Shown here piece after piece: positions 44,024 to 54,600 of a DNA stretch of 64,000 nt. A program made the position numbers and the translations under genes. This DNA comes from Pantoea trifolii (GTDB lineage Bacteria; Pseudomonadota; Gammaproteobacteria; Enterobacterales; Enterobacteriaceae). Position 1 is the first letter of the stretch. Each line of letters starts with the position of its first letter. Where the stretch lies: the NCBI RefSeq assembly GCF_024506435.1, contig NZ_JANIET010000001.1, positions 2,108,001 to 2,172,000 on the forward strand. The letters run 5' to 3'. The notes beneath the pieces are model-generated. The model saw nothing but the letters and a program-made list of their open reading frames with translations, searched no databases and had not been told where the DNA came from.

Positions 44024-44683
44024 ATGTCCAACGTATTTATTATCGGCGGCGCAGGCAACATTGGCCGTCGTCTGGCATCACTGCTGGCCGCAAACGGGCA
44101 CGTCGCGCGCCCACTGTTTCGCAAAGCGGAACAGGAGCAGCCTTTGCGTGAAGTGGGTGCTGAGCCGGTTAATGGCGATTTAGCCGCGCTCGACGCTAAA
44201 TCCCTCGCCGCGTTGATGACGGGCAGCGATGTGGTGGTGTTTACCGCTGGTGCCGGTGGCAAAGGCGGTGAAGAGATGACGAACGCCATTGATGGCAAAG
44301 GATTAACCACCGCCGTTGCTGCCGCGCAACAGGCTGGCATTTCACGCTTCTTGCTGGTCTCGGCGTTTCCCGAAGCGGGCAGAAATAAAAACCTCTCCGC
44401 CACCTTTGAAAACTACATGCGCGTGAAGAAAGCAGCCGATGTGGAGCTGGCGCAAAGCGATCTGGATTGGGTGATTTTACGCCCCGGCACGCTGACGGAT
44501 GAGAAAGGCCATGGCAAGGTGCGTGCTGGTTTGGCCATCCCGTATGGCGATATTCCTCGCGATGACGTGGCGGCGACGCTGGCTGAACTCATCGCACAAC
44601 CGGCTGTCAGCCGCGTGATCATTGAGTTGACCAGCGGAGAAATGCCGGTGCACGACGCGATTAAACCATTGGCATCACGCTAG
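44024..44683 (+). CDS. NAD(P)-binding atypical SDR protein
   Basis: 219-aa Rossmann-fold protein. The N-terminal dinucleotide motif FIIGGAGNIGRRLAS is complete; further signals are VVVFTAGAGGKGGEEM, SRFLLVSAFPEAG and WVILRPGTLTDE. This resembles the NmrA/HSCARG-like or YwnB-type atypical short-chain reductases, which bind NAD(P)H and sometimes act as redox sensors; catalytic activity is uncertain because no typical YxxxK is obvious beyond YMRVKKAAD. The ATG at 44024 follows AGAGG. It begins 47 bp after the acetyltransferase and may share its transcript. Confidence 0.85.
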   Translation: MSNVFIIGGAGNIGRRLASLLAANGHVARPLFRKAEQEQPLREVGAEPVNGDLAALDAKSLAALMTGSDVVVFTAGAGGKGGEEMTNAIDGKGLTTAVAAAQQAGISRFLLVSAFPEAGRNKNLSATFENYMRVKKAADVELAQSDLDWVILRPGTLTDEKGHGKVRAGLAIPYGDIPRDDVAATLAELIAQPAVSRVIIELTSGEMPVHDAIKPLASR

Positions 44684-44688
44684 CGCCT

Positions 44689-46002
44689 TCAACTTTCGGC
44701 TTCATCCAATGAGCGCAGGTGGTCTTTTTTATTCAGCGTCATCAGCGCCGGAATACTGATCGCAGCCGTCACCATGATGTACCAGGCGGGGATATCGAGA
44801 TTCCCCGTTTGCTTAATCAGGGAGGTGATGATCAATCCGGCACACCCCGAAAAAACCGCGTTAGAGAGTGAATAAGCCAGGCCCAGCCCGGTATAGCGAA
44901 CGCGCGTGGGGAACATTTCAGCTAACATTGCCGGGCCTGGTCCTGCCAGCAACCCGACAATGCCACCCGCAACAAACACCACCAGCGCCTTGACCAGCAG
45001 CGTTGAAGAGTCGGCCTGCAACACGTTCAGTAACGGTAATGCCAGCACCAGCAACAAGCATGCCGCGAGAACCATTACGCTGCGGCGTCCAATTTTATCG
45101 CTAAGAATGCCAGCTGGGATAATGGTCGCAGCAAACCCTAGGTTGGAAATCACCGCAATCAACAGCGCCTGGTTGAAGCCGGTGTGCAGCGAAGATTGCA
45201 GATAGGTTGGCATGATCACCAGATAGGTATAACCCGCCGCTGACCACACCATCACGCGGCTGATCGCCAGCAAAATAATCCTAATCGTTGTGCCAAAACT
45301 GGCGCTCACCGCTGCCGGTTGTTGCGCGTTTTGCGTTTGTTGCTGACGCACAAAACTGGGCGTTTCTTCCATGCTGTAGCGCAGCCACAGCGCCACCATC
45401 CCCATCGGCAAGGCGAGGAAGAAAGGAACGCGCCAGCCCCAACTGTGCATCTGGTCTGCACTCAGCACCGCCGACAGCAACGCGACAATGCCAGCACCCG
45501 CCAGCAGGCCCAATGCCACGGTAAATGACTGCCAGGCACCGTAACGCCCACGCTGCCCTTTGGGGGCAAATTCCGTCATCAGTGACACCGCACCGCCGTA
45601 TTCACCTCCGGCAAACAAGCCCTGCAAAATGCGCAGCCCGGTGATGATCAGCGGCGCCGCCACGCCAATGCTGGCATAGGTGGGAATAATGCCGATCGCA
45701 GTCGTCACCAGCGTCATCATGATCAAGACAAAAATCAGCGTAGGCTTGCGCCCAATACGATCGCCCATGCGGCCAAAAAATATCGCGCCCAGCGGACGGA
45801 AGAAAAAGGCGATGGCGAAGGAGGCGTAGGTCAGAATAATGCCGGTGAGCTCGGCTTCACCCTGCAGGCGAAAGAAGTTCTGCGCGATCACCGTCGCGAG
45901 GAAGCCATACACCGCAAACTCGTACCATTCAATGAAATTGCCCACTGAACCGGCGATTAAGGCGCGTTTCTGTGCTTCCGTTGTAGTTTGAGGCATTGGC
46001 AT
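44689..46002 (-). CDS. MFS transporter, metabolite:H+ symporter (MHS) type
   Basis: 437-aa 12-helix inner-membrane carrier. AGSVGNFIEWYEFAVYGFLATVIA, GRMGDRIGRKPTL and GLFAGGEYGGAVSLMTEFAP mark it as an MHS member like ProP, KgtP and ShiA. The substrate is not decided by sequence: dicarboxylates, osmolytes or shikimate-type acids are all possible. It differs clearly from the MHS protein at 5.9-7.2 kb, so the two are not a recent duplication. It stands alone between a convergent SDR gene and the ydbL end. Confidence 0.86.
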   Translation of the reverse strand: MPMPQTTTEAQKRALIAGSVGNFIEWYEFAVYGFLATVIAQNFFRLQGEAELTGIILTYASFAIAFFFRPLGAIFFGRMGDRIGRKPTLIFVLIMMTLVTTAIGIIPTYASIGVAAPLIITGLRILQGLFAGGEYGGAVSLMTEFAPKGQRGRYGAWQSFTVALGLLAGAGIVALLSAVLSADQMHSWGWRVPFFLALPMGMVALWLRYSMEETPSFVRQQQTQNAQQPAAVSASFGTTIRIILLAISRVMVWSAAGYTYLVIMPTYLQSSLHTGFNQALLIAVISNLGFAATIIPAGILSDKIGRRSVMVLAACLLLVLALPLLNVLQADSSTLLVKALVVFVAGGIVGLLAGPGPAMLAEMFPTRVRYTGLGLAYSLSNAVFSGCAGLIITSLIKQTGNLDIPAWYIMVTAAISIPALMTLNKKDHLRSLDEAES

Positions 46003-46039
46003 TTAACGCTCCCAGAAAAGAATTATCCGCTGATAAACC

Positions 46040-46363
46040 TTATTTACGCAGCCACTGTCCATTGATACCGCGCACATACTCGCCGCTACCCGCGCGATTC
46101 ACCAGCTTCTCGCCGGCAATACGCGCCACTTCGCTGGCACTCAAATTATTTTGCTGTGCCACACGCTGATATTGCTGCAGGCGGCCATCGTTGATGCGTT
46201 TGACCAGCGCCAGCGTTTCTTCATCCTGTTGACGCGCCGCCACATAGCCGCTGAGCGTTTCACCTACGCGCCCTTGTTGACGCGCCTCATCCAGCGTGAG
46301 CGCCCAGGCAGAAGGCATCAGCAGCAGCGCCGCAAGCAGCGCGATCCCCTTGCGTTTCATCAT
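46040..46363 (-). CDS. ydbL: periplasmic YdbL (DUF1318)
   Basis: 107-aa exported protein. The signal peptide is about 1-21 (cleaved near SAWA-LT), and the mature part LTLDEARQQGRVGETLSGYVAA ... AGEKLVNRAGSGEYVRGINGQWLRK agrees with E. coli YdbL. It is the last gene of the ydbH-ynbE-ydbL operon and is thought to act as a periplasmic helper or chaperone for YdbH-YnbE. A GGAG Shine-Dalgarno precedes the double ATG at 46363/46360. Confidence 0.93.
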   Translation of the reverse strand: MMKRKGIALLAALLLMPSAWALTLDEARQQGRVGETLSGYVAARQQDEETLALVKRINDGRLQQYQRVAQQNNLSASEVARIAGEKLVNRAGSGEYVRGINGQWLRK

Positions 46364-46371
46364 GCTTCTCC

Positions 46372-46560
46372 TCAAAACAGTCCGCTCTGATTCTTCAGCA
46401 GCGCTTCCACATCTTTATCCACCTTGATGTGAATCTCATGCTCAATTTTGACGTTCATATTGATGGTGATGGGCTCTTTCGGCGCCGCAACTTCAATGCG
46501 CGGCACGCAGCCAATCAGCGGCAGCCAGGCTGCCAGCACCAGTAATGCCCTGAGGCTCAT
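46372..46560 (-). CDS. ynbE: outer-membrane lipoprotein YnbE
   Basis: 62-aa lipoprotein. The lipobox is LIGC with the lipidated Cys at 18; the mature peptide PRIEVAAPKEPITINMNVKIEHEIHIKVDKDVEALL matches E. coli YnbE almost residue for residue. YnbE partners with YdbH, probably extending its beta-groove to the outer membrane. Its ATG overlaps the ydbH stop (ATGA), and ydbL follows 8 bp later. Confidence 0.94.
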   Translation of the reverse strand: MSLRALLVLAAWLPLIGCVPRIEVAAPKEPITINMNVKIEHEIHIKVDKDVEALLKNQSGLF

Positions 46561-49175
46561 GGTTGGGGATCCTTCTTCGAGGGTAAGGTGGCATTTTGCT
46601 CCACCCAGGATTGCAAATTATCGCCAAAGCGCAGACTGCGCCACAGCTGGAACAGATTTTCCTGATGCCGGTAGTTCAGATTGACGGTCTGACGGCGGTT
46701 GCTGAACTGGCTGACGCCTTTCACTTCCGACTGCATGATCAGATTGCCGAAGTTATCCAGATCGATAGTGGCCCATGAACGCGAGATCTCCATATAGCGC
46801 AGCCAATCCAGTGCTGCTCCGGCCGCAAAGTTATTGCTGACAATGGCATCCGCCATGTCTTTATCCAGCCGGAAGGTCAGCGGGCCGCTGTTGGCGATCC
46901 AGCCCTTTTCAATCAGCCATTGCGGATTGTTCACCCACAGCGGCAACTCGCCATTAACCTTGCCAGACATGGCAAACTGCTTGGGTTTAATCGCGCTAAC
47001 CAGCTTGCTGAGATTGATCTCTTTCAGCGAGACGCGCGCCGCTTCATGCTGCGGCATACGCAGCTCGGGCATGCTAACGTGACCGCCTAACAGATCAAGG
47101 TTGACGTTGCTGAGCGTTAACGGCTGGCGCTCCTGCCACGGATAGTGACCTTGCAAATCAGCGGTGATGTTTTGCAGCGAGAACTGATTTTTCACTTCGG
47201 CGATCCGCAGTGAAACCGGACCGCGCCGTCCAAGCTGCCATTGATGATCCTTCAGGCGAAACGGCAGCGAGAAATCGATACCGTTGATTTCACTGTCCGG
47301 CATCCACAGGCTGCCGTTTTTCACCGTCCAGTGACCGCCCGCTTCAAAGCCCTGCTCGCTGGCGGCCGAGAATGCCACCTGCGCGCGCAGTTCACCCGAC
47401 TGAATACGCATTTTTAAATCGCTGCTGAGCAGCGGCTGGAACACCGTCAACGACTGCGCTGGCCACCATGCTTCGCCACGCAGACGTTCGCCGTCCCAGC
47501 GGCCATGTACGCGCACCGGGCCAATATCCTGCGCCGTCAGCTGACCGCGCCAGATAAACTGGCTGGGATCGCTGCCTTTGGCTTCAAAATTGAGTTCTGA
47601 TGGCGGCAGCCAGCCGCCGTAGCTAAACTGGGTTTGACCGGATTTTAGCGTGAAGCCACCGTTAAACGCCGGATGCGAGGGATCGCGCTGCCAGCGCACC
47701 GGCGCATTGAGCGTCAGTCGCGGTTTAGCCACTTGCACCATGCCGTACGCCAGCTGATCGAAACCGGTATTCAGTGTGTCGAGGCTGATCAAGGTGTCCT
47801 GCCAACTGCCGGTGCCCTTCACGTCCCATTTGGCAGAGAGCGGCTCGATCTGACCGTCCCCCCAATAACGCCAGTTCCACACGCCGCTGTCCGGCCAGAA
47901 ATCGCTGGCGCGTCCATCAAGATGCAACCTGAAACGACCAAAACTGGGATCGTGTGCCTTGAGGATCGCCTGCAGGCGGCCATTGATGCCACGCGACGCC
48001 ACCGTCACGCCCGCCAACGGCCAGCGCGCTTCGTCTACTTCCAGCGTTGAGAGCAAGCGACCGCGCAAACGCAGCAGCGCACCCTGTTTCAGGCTCAACT
48101 GCGGATCGGTCAACACGCCATGCAGCAAGCCGGGCATGCTGCCAAATAGCTGCAGATCGGCGAATTTGCTTTCGCCGGTCAACTGGAACGGCAAGGCGCT
48201 GTCAACCATGCTCAGCTTGCCGGGGCCAACGCTTAAAACCAGATTGCCTTTGCCGCCGCGCCCTTGCGTCAGCAGGTTGAATCGCCCGCTGACCAGCGTG
48301 TTTTCCATTCCTTGCTGCCAGTTTTCCAGCGTCACGGCCATGCCGCCCGATAGCGGCTGATCGGCCTGCGGCCAGCGCCATTGACCTTGCGTAATGCGAA
48401 TCTGCCGCTCGTCGACCTGCCACGGCAGCTGCAGCAGCGGCTGATCGTCATCCTGCTGTTTCACCGTCATTGTGCCTTGCTGTTGCTGCCAGTTGAGCGT
48501 CAGTGCTAACGGCTGCGGCCACTGCACAACATTGAGGTCAGCACTGAGTTCGCCCGCCACTGGCAAGCCATCAGCAAAGGTTGGCAAAGTGACATCGCCA
48601 TGCAGATTGAGCGGTTTGGGGAGCAGAGGATGACTGAGTTGCAGCTGGGCAATCTGCAGCAACTGGCCTTGCAAACGCGCATCCACATTGAGGTTGTCGC
48701 CCTGATAATGCAGCTGCTGCACCTCTTTATCTAAGGTGAGATCGAAACGACCGGCGTATTGCTGCCACGGCAGAATGGTGATTTTTTGCAGATGCACATC
48801 GGCGCCAGGCAACATCTTCTGCCAGTCGGCCAGGCTGCGCGGCGCACCGCTGACTTCGCTGTGCGGCAGCGATTGCAGGCAGTCGCTGTTAAGTTGCACG
48901 TTATACGCGCTGAGCTGCCAGCGCTTTTGCTGCCAGCCTAGCGCCGCATCGCTGACGTTTGCTAATTCACAATCGCCCGCCAGATAACGCACCGCCGGGA
49001 AATGCAGCGCACCTTGCTGCCAGCGCGGCGTGCCGTTGAGTTCCACGCGGGTATTTTCGGGCAACCAGATACCGGCCAGACGCGGCAACCATTGCGTCAG
49101 CGTCAGCAGCAATCCCAATAGCAACAGTATCAGCGCCAGCAGCGCAGCAAGTGTTCGGCGAAGGCCACGCGTCAT
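46557..49175 (-). CDS. ydbH: AsmA-like phospholipid-transport bridge protein YdbH
   Basis: 872-aa inner-membrane-anchored protein. One N-terminal membrane helix (about 9-30) is followed by a long beta-rich periplasmic region. It belongs to the AsmA-like group with TamB and YhdP; the three are partly redundant for moving phospholipids to the outer membrane in E. coli. The C-terminal block KGVSQFSNRRQTVNLNYRHQENLFQLWRSLRFGDNLQ is strongly conserved and leads into the YnbE interaction. First gene of the operon, divergent from ldhA as in E. coli. Confidence 0.93.
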   Translation of the reverse strand: MTRGLRRTLAALLALILLLLGLLLTLTQWLPRLAGIWLPENTRVELNGTPRWQQGALHFPAVRYLAGDCELANVSDAALGWQQKRWQLSAYNVQLNSDCLQSLPHSEVSGAPRSLADWQKMLPGADVHLQKITILPWQQYAGRFDLTLDKEVQQLHYQGDNLNVDARLQGQLLQIAQLQLSHPLLPKPLNLHGDVTLPTFADGLPVAGELSADLNVVQWPQPLALTLNWQQQQGTMTVKQQDDDQPLLQLPWQVDERQIRITQGQWRWPQADQPLSGGMAVTLENWQQGMENTLVSGRFNLLTQGRGGKGNLVLSVGPGKLSMVDSALPFQLTGESKFADLQLFGSMPGLLHGVLTDPQLSLKQGALLRLRGRLLSTLEVDEARWPLAGVTVASRGINGRLQAILKAHDPSFGRFRLHLDGRASDFWPDSGVWNWRYWGDGQIEPLSAKWDVKGTGSWQDTLISLDTLNTGFDQLAYGMVQVAKPRLTLNAPVRWQRDPSHPAFNGGFTLKSGQTQFSYGGWLPPSELNFEAKGSDPSQFIWRGQLTAQDIGPVRVHGRWDGERLRGEAWWPAQSLTVFQPLLSSDLKMRIQSGELRAQVAFSAASEQGFEAGGHWTVKNGSLWMPDSEINGIDFSLPFRLKDHQWQLGRRGPVSLRIAEVKNQFSLQNITADLQGHYPWQERQPLTLSNVNLDLLGGHVSMPELRMPQHEAARVSLKEINLSKLVSAIKPKQFAMSGKVNGELPLWVNNPQWLIEKGWIANSGPLTFRLDKDMADAIVSNNFAAGAALDWLRYMEISRSWATIDLDNFGNLIMQSEVKGVSQFSNRRQTVNLNYRHQENLFQLWRSLRFGDNLQSWVEQNATLPSKKDPQP

Positions 49176-49346
49176 GGCAGTTAACGTTCCTGTTCTTTAC
49201 ACAATCCTGACGAGGAGCCAAATGATGGCATGTTACGTCCGGCAAATGAAGATGTTAGCGACATAGTCTGGCTGAAGAACAGCAAAATGACGCGGAAAAC
49301 GTTATCCTGTTGTGATACCGACGTTGCATTTTTCAGGAGCGAAACA

Positions 49347-50339
49347 ATGAAAGTTGCGGTTTACAGCACCAAGCATTACGACCAGAAATACCTTGAACAC
49401 GTCAACGGCAGCTACGGATTTGAGCTGCAGTTTTTTGACTTCCTGCTGACACCGGCGACGGCGAAAAACGCTGCGGGCTGTGATGCGGTGTGTATTTTCG
49501 TCAACGATGATGCCAGCAAAGAGGTGCTGGAAGAGTTGGCGACGCTGGGCGTGAAGCACATTGCGCTGCGCTGTGCCGGTTTCAATAACGTCGATCTGGC
49601 GGCGGCGAAAGCGCTGGGCTTAAACGTAGTGCGCGTTCCGGCGTATTCGCCGGAAGCGGTGGCCGAACATGCGGTTGGCCTGATGATGACGCTGAATCGT
49701 CGTATTCACCGCGCCTATCAACGCACGCGCGATGCTAACTTCTCGCTGGATGGTTTAACCGGCTTTAACATGCACAACAAAACTGCGGGCGTAGTTGGGA
49801 CCGGCAAGATTGGTATCGCGGCGATGCGAATTCTTAAGGGATTTGGCATGCGCCTGTTGGCATTCGATCCCTATCCAAGCCAGGCGGCGCTGGAGCTGGG
49901 TGCGGAGTATGTTGATCTCAAAACGCTGTTCGCTGAAGCCGATGTGATTACGCTGCACTGTCCGCTTACGCCGGAAAATCACCATCTGCTTAACGCGCAG
50001 GCGTTCAGCCAAATGAAAGATGGTGTGATGATCATCAATACCAGCCGCGGCGGTTTGATTGATTCACAGGCAGCCATTGACGCGCTTAAGCAGCAGAAGA
50101 TTGGTTCGTTGGGGATGGATGTGTATGAAAACGAGCGCGATCTGTTCTTTGAAGACAAATCGAATGACGTGATTCAGGATGATGTGTTCCGTCGTCTCTC
50201 GGCCTGCCACAACGTGCTGTTCACCGGCCATCAGGCTTTCCTGACCGCTGAAGCGCTGACAGCAATTTCAGAAACCACCCTCAGCAACTTGCAGCAGCTG
50301 GAGCGCGGCGAAACCAGCCCGAATCAGGTCACTGCTTAA
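49347..50339 (+). CDS. ldhA: fermentative D-lactate dehydrogenase
   Basis: 330-aa NAD-dependent D-2-hydroxyacid dehydrogenase that reduces pyruvate to D-lactate. The substrate Arg is in LRCAGFNNVDLAAAK, the dinucleotide fold has VVGTGKIGIAAMRIL, Glu lies in DVYENERDLFFED, and the catalytic His in LFTGHQAFLT. It is close to E. coli LdhA throughout. The ATG at 49347 follows CAGGAG; the frame continues to 49230 without support. It is used in oxygen-limited fermentation. Confidence 0.97.
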   Translation: MKVAVYSTKHYDQKYLEHVNGSYGFELQFFDFLLTPATAKNAAGCDAVCIFVNDDASKEVLEELATLGVKHIALRCAGFNNVDLAAAKALGLNVVRVPAYSPEAVAEHAVGLMMTLNRRIHRAYQRTRDANFSLDGLTGFNMHNKTAGVVGTGKIGIAAMRILKGFGMRLLAFDPYPSQAALELGAEYVDLKTLFAEADVITLHCPLTPENHHLLNAQAFSQMKDGVMIINTSRGGLIDSQAAIDALKQQKIGSLGMDVYENERDLFFEDKSNDVIQDDVFRRLSACHNVLFTGHQAFLTAEALTAISETTLSNLQQLERGETSPNQVTA

Positions 50340-50355
50340 CCCTTCTGCGCCTGCG

Positions 50356-50628
50356 TTAGCGGGCGCAGCTTCCCCCCATCAGCGCCTGTTCGTCACAACG
50401 ACGACCATTAGCCAACTGGCACATACCTATGCGTGAACCGTCTAACTGACGTGAAAACGCCAGCGATCCCCCGGCATTACTACAATTCACTTCAGCCATT
50501 GATGACATCACAACGCGCGGTTGTACGTGGGCGGCAGTAGCTTGTTGCGGCGGTTCGTTATCACTGTTGCTGCTGCAGGCAGAAAGTAACAAGGTGGCGC
50601 CAGCCAGCAGGAAGAGAGCGGCTTTCAT
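50356..50628 (-). CDS. ydbJ: small DUF333 lipoprotein, YdbJ-like
   Basis: 90-aa lipoprotein. The lipobox LLSAC ends an N-terminal signal (cleavage before Cys18). The mature part has a DUF333-type core, VNCSNAGGSLAFSRQLDGSRIGMCQLANGRRCDEQALMGGSC, with paired cysteines that may be disulphide-bonded. E. coli has YdbJ, also DUF333, beside hslJ and ldhA; the position fits, but the sequence is only loosely similar. The ATG at 50628 is where the signal peptide begins. hslJ itself is absent. Confidence 0.72.
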   Translation of the reverse strand: MKAALFLLAGATLLLSACSSNSDNEPPQQATAAHVQPRVVMSSMAEVNCSNAGGSLAFSRQLDGSRIGMCQLANGRRCDEQALMGGSCAR

Positions 50629-50817
50629 CGATGGGGCTCCGGGGATTGAGCGAAAAAGTCGCACCAGAATATGTCAGGTGCGCTGAGGGATCGATAGGCG
50701 ACACAGCTTTTTACAAAATTTAATTTCATTGTTTACAAGCAGAATTATCCTGTTTGAGATATTTCCGCCCTTTTCACCCGGCGGACTGTTTGTTTATCAA
50801 CCACTAAGGAGAGATCG

Positions 50818-51474
50818 ATGTTGACGGATATGCTGATTCGCATCGCGCTGGCCGGGATTCTCGGCGGGCTGATCGGCCTGGAAAGGCAATTGCGCGCCAA
50901 AGAAGCCGGTTTGCGCACCCATATTCTGGTCGGTATCGGCAGCGCGATGTTTATGCTGGTATCGAAATATGGCTTTGCCGACATGTTAGTCAGCGATCAT
51001 GTGGCGCTCGATCCCAGCCGTATTGCGGCGCAGGTGGTGAGCGGCATGGGCTTTCTCGGCGCCGGTACCATCATTATTCAGAAGCAAGTGGTGAAAGGTC
51101 TCACCACCGCCGCCGGTTTATGGGTTACTGCGGCGATTGGTCTGGTGATCGGTAGTGGCATGTATGAAATCGGTATTTACGGCACGGTGCTGGCGCTGGT
51201 GGTGCTGGAGACGTTCCGTCGCATCAGTCACTGGCTGATTGGCCGTCATCATACGTTGCTGGTGCATCTCAAACCGAAAAGCGTGCCGCTGGTGTTACTG
51301 GTGCTGCAACGCGAGAATGTGCGCTACGGCCATATCGCCGTGGTGAATCGTGATGAAGAAATTGGCCTGTGCGAATTGAGCGTCGAGGTGACATTGTCAC
51401 GACGCACGCCAATGCACAACATCTATGACAAAGTGATGGAAATCAAAGGCGTTCAGTCGCTGGAGATGATGTAA
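50818..51474 (+). CDS. MgtC/SapB-family membrane protein
   Basis: 218-aa protein. The first two-thirds has four or five membrane helices with the family motifs GGLIGLERQLRAKEAGLRTHILVGIGSAM and RIAAQVVSGMGFLGAGTIIIQK; the last 80 residues form a soluble ACT-like domain. MgtC proteins in Salmonella inhibit the F1Fo ATPase and help survival at low magnesium, but many family members, including YhiD-like ones, have no tested role. It is preceded by AAGGAG, stands alone, and no mgtB is nearby. Confidence 0.87.
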   Translation: MLTDMLIRIALAGILGGLIGLERQLRAKEAGLRTHILVGIGSAMFMLVSKYGFADMLVSDHVALDPSRIAAQVVSGMGFLGAGTIIIQKQVVKGLTTAAGLWVTAAIGLVIGSGMYEIGIYGTVLALVVLETFRRISHWLIGRHHTLLVHLKPKSVPLVLLVLQRENVRYGHIAVVNRDEEIGLCELSVEVTLSRRTPMHNIYDKVMEIKGVQSLEMM

Positions 51475-51612
51475 AAATCAGCAATGTTAGATTCCGGTGC
51501 GCTGCCATCTCGCAAGCACACAGACGAAAAAGTCGCGCCAAAGCCCTTTGCTAAACTGAACTGATAACCCCCGTAAATTCTACGGGTTTCTCAGCGTAGC
51601 AAAGGACGATTT

Positions 51613-54600
51613 ATGATTACCGTCGACGGTAACGGTGCAGTGGCTTCGGTCGCCTTCCGCACCAGCGAAGTGATTGCCATTTATCCCATCACGCCCAGCT
51701 CGACCATGGCCGAGCTGGCGGATAGCTGGTCAGGCGAAGGCCGCCGGAATATCTGGGGCGATGTGCCGCGCGTGGTTGAGATGCAATCGGAAGGCGGCGC
51801 GATCGCCACCGTGCACGGCGCGCTGCAAACCGGCGCACTCTCTACTACATTCACCTCTTCGCAGGGATTGCTGTTGATGATCCCGACACTCTACAAACTG
51901 GCGGGCCAGCTGACGCCATTTGTTCTGCACGTCGCGGCGCGTACCGTGGCAACGCACGCGCTGTCTATTTTTGGCGATCACTCCGATGTCATGGCGGTGC
52001 GTCAAACCGGCTGTGCGCAACTCTGCGCCTCCAGCGTGCAGGAAGCACAGGATTTTGCCCTGATTGCACAAATCGCCTCGCTGAATAGCCGCATCCCTTT
52101 TATCCACTTCTTCGATGGCTTCCGCACCTCGCATGAAATCAACAAGATCGTGCCGATCAGCAATGAAACCTTGCAGACGCTGATGCCCGCCGAGGCGATT
52201 AATGCCCATCGTGCCCGCGCGTTAACGCCGGATCGCCCGACGATTCGCGGGACATCCGCCAATCCTGATACCTATTTCCAGTCACGTGAAGCCACTAACC
52301 GCTGGTACGACGATTGCACCCAGCATGTAGAAGACGCAATGAACGCGTTTGGCGTAAATACCGGCCGCCATTATCAGCCGTTTGAGTTTTACGGCCATCC
52401 ACAGGCCGAACGCGTGATTGTAATGATGGGCTCCGGCTGCGGCACCGCCGAAGAGGCGATTAATGTGATGCTGCAGCGCGGCGAGAAAGTCGGGCTGGTG
52501 AAAGTGCGCCTTTATCGCCCGTTTTCGGCGGCGCATTTGCTGCAAAAGATCCCCGCTTCCGCCCAACGCATTGCGGTGCTCGATCGCACCAAGGAGCCCG
52601 GCGCGCTGGGCGAACCGCTGTTCCTGGATGTGATGACCGCGCTGGCTGAAGCCTACAGCCGTGGCGAGCGCGCATCGCTGCCGAAGGTGATTGGCGGTCG
52701 CTATGGTTTGTCGTCGAAAGAGTTCGCACCCGATGCGGTGCTGGCAGTGTTCCGCGCCTTGCAGCGCGATCAACCGCCAGCGCGTTTTACCGTCGGCATT
52801 TACGACGACGTCACCCATCTATCGCTACCGATGGAAGCCAATATCGTACCGAATCGCGCGCGGCTTGAAGCGCTGTTTTATGGTTTGGGCAGCGACGGCA
52901 GCGTCAGCGCCAGCAAAAACAACCTAAAGATAATCGGCAACGCCACGCCGTGGCACGTGCAGGGTTATTTCGTCTATGACTCAAAGAAAGCTGGCGGCCT
53001 GACAGTTTCCCATCTGCGCGTCAGTGAGTATCCGATTCAATCCGCCTATCTGATTCAGCAAGCTGACTTCATTGGTTGCCATCAGCTGCAGTTTATCGAT
53101 AAATATTCGATGCTCGATCAGCTTAAACCGGGCGGGATTTTTCTGCTCAATACGCCCTACAGCGCTGAGGACGTGTGGTCGCGCCTGCCGCAGGAAGTGC
53201 AGAGCCAACTCAACGATAAACAGGCGCGATTCTATGTGATCAACGCGGCGCGTATTGCCCGCGAATGCCAGCTGGGCGCGCGCATCAACACCGTGATGCA
53301 GATGGCCTTTTTCCAGCTGACCCAGATTTTGCCGGGCGATAGCGCGTTAACTGAACTGCAAAACGCCATTGCGCGCAGCTATAGCAGCAAAGGTGAAGAG
53401 CTGGTGCAGCGTAACTGGCAAGCGCTAGCGATGGCACAACAAGCGCTGCAGCCAGTGCCGCTAAAGCCGGTAGACGATCGCAGCCCACATCGCCCGCCAG
53501 TGGTAGCTGATAGCGCACCCGATTTTGTCAAAACCGTCACTGCAGCGATGCTGGCCGGCCTTGGCGATAAATTGCCGGTTTCGGCGCTACCGCCGGATGG
53601 AACCTGGCCGGTTGGCACCACTAAGTGGGAAAAACGTAATATCGCTGAAGCCGTGCCGATCTGGCAGCCCGATCTCTGTACCCAGTGCAACCATTGCGTC
53701 GCCGCCTGCCCGCACTCCGCGATTCGCGCCAAAGTGGTTGATCCTGCAGCGCTGGCAGATGCGCCAGCTTCGCTCGCTTCACTGGATGTGAAATCGCGCG
53801 ATATGCGCGGACAGAAATACGTGTTGCAAGTGGCACCGGAAGATTGCACCGGCTGTAATCTGTGCGTCGAAGTGTGCCCGGCCAGCGATCGCCAGCATCC
53901 GGAAATCAAAGCCATCAACATGAAATCACGCCTCGAGCATGTTGAGACGGAAAAGGCCAATTACGCTGCTTTCCTCGCGCTGCCTGAGATCACCGCCGAG
54001 CAGCTGGAACGTATTGATATCCGCACCTCGCAGCTGATCACGCCGCTGTTTGAATATTCCGGTGCCTGTTCGGGCTGCGGTGAAACGCCCTATATCAAAC
54101 TGTTAACGCAGCTGTATGGCGATCGTCTGCTGATTGCCAATGCCACCGGCTGCTCCTCCATTTACGGCGGCAATCTGCCTTCCACGCCATACACCACCAA
54201 TGCCGAAGGTCGCGGTCCGGCGTGGGCGAATTCGCTGTTTGAAGATAACGCCGAATTTGGTTTGGGCTTCCGCTTGAGCGTCGATCAGCAGAAACAGCGC
54301 GCGCTCAGATTACTGAATCAATGCGCGGCGCAGTTACCGGCGGAATTGGTTGATGCACTAAAAGGTGACAATGTCACCATATCGCAACGACGCGAGCAAA
54401 TTGAACAGCTGCGCGCCCTGCTTGCTGCGTCATCGCAGCCGGAAGCCAAAGCCTTACATGATGCAGCCGATGCGCTGGTAGAAAAATCAGTTTGGTTGAT
54501 AGGTGGTGATGGCTGGGCGTACGACATTGGTTACGGCGGCCTCGATCACGTGATGAGCCTGAGCGAAAACGTCAACGTGCTAGTGCTGGATACGCAGTGC

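Noticed and set aside
50720..50810. Possible PhoP boxes (TGTTTA-like words) before the MgtC-family gene.
   Set aside because: The words are not at the 11-bp phased spacing of a PhoP direct repeat, and the region is AT-rich enough for chance matches.
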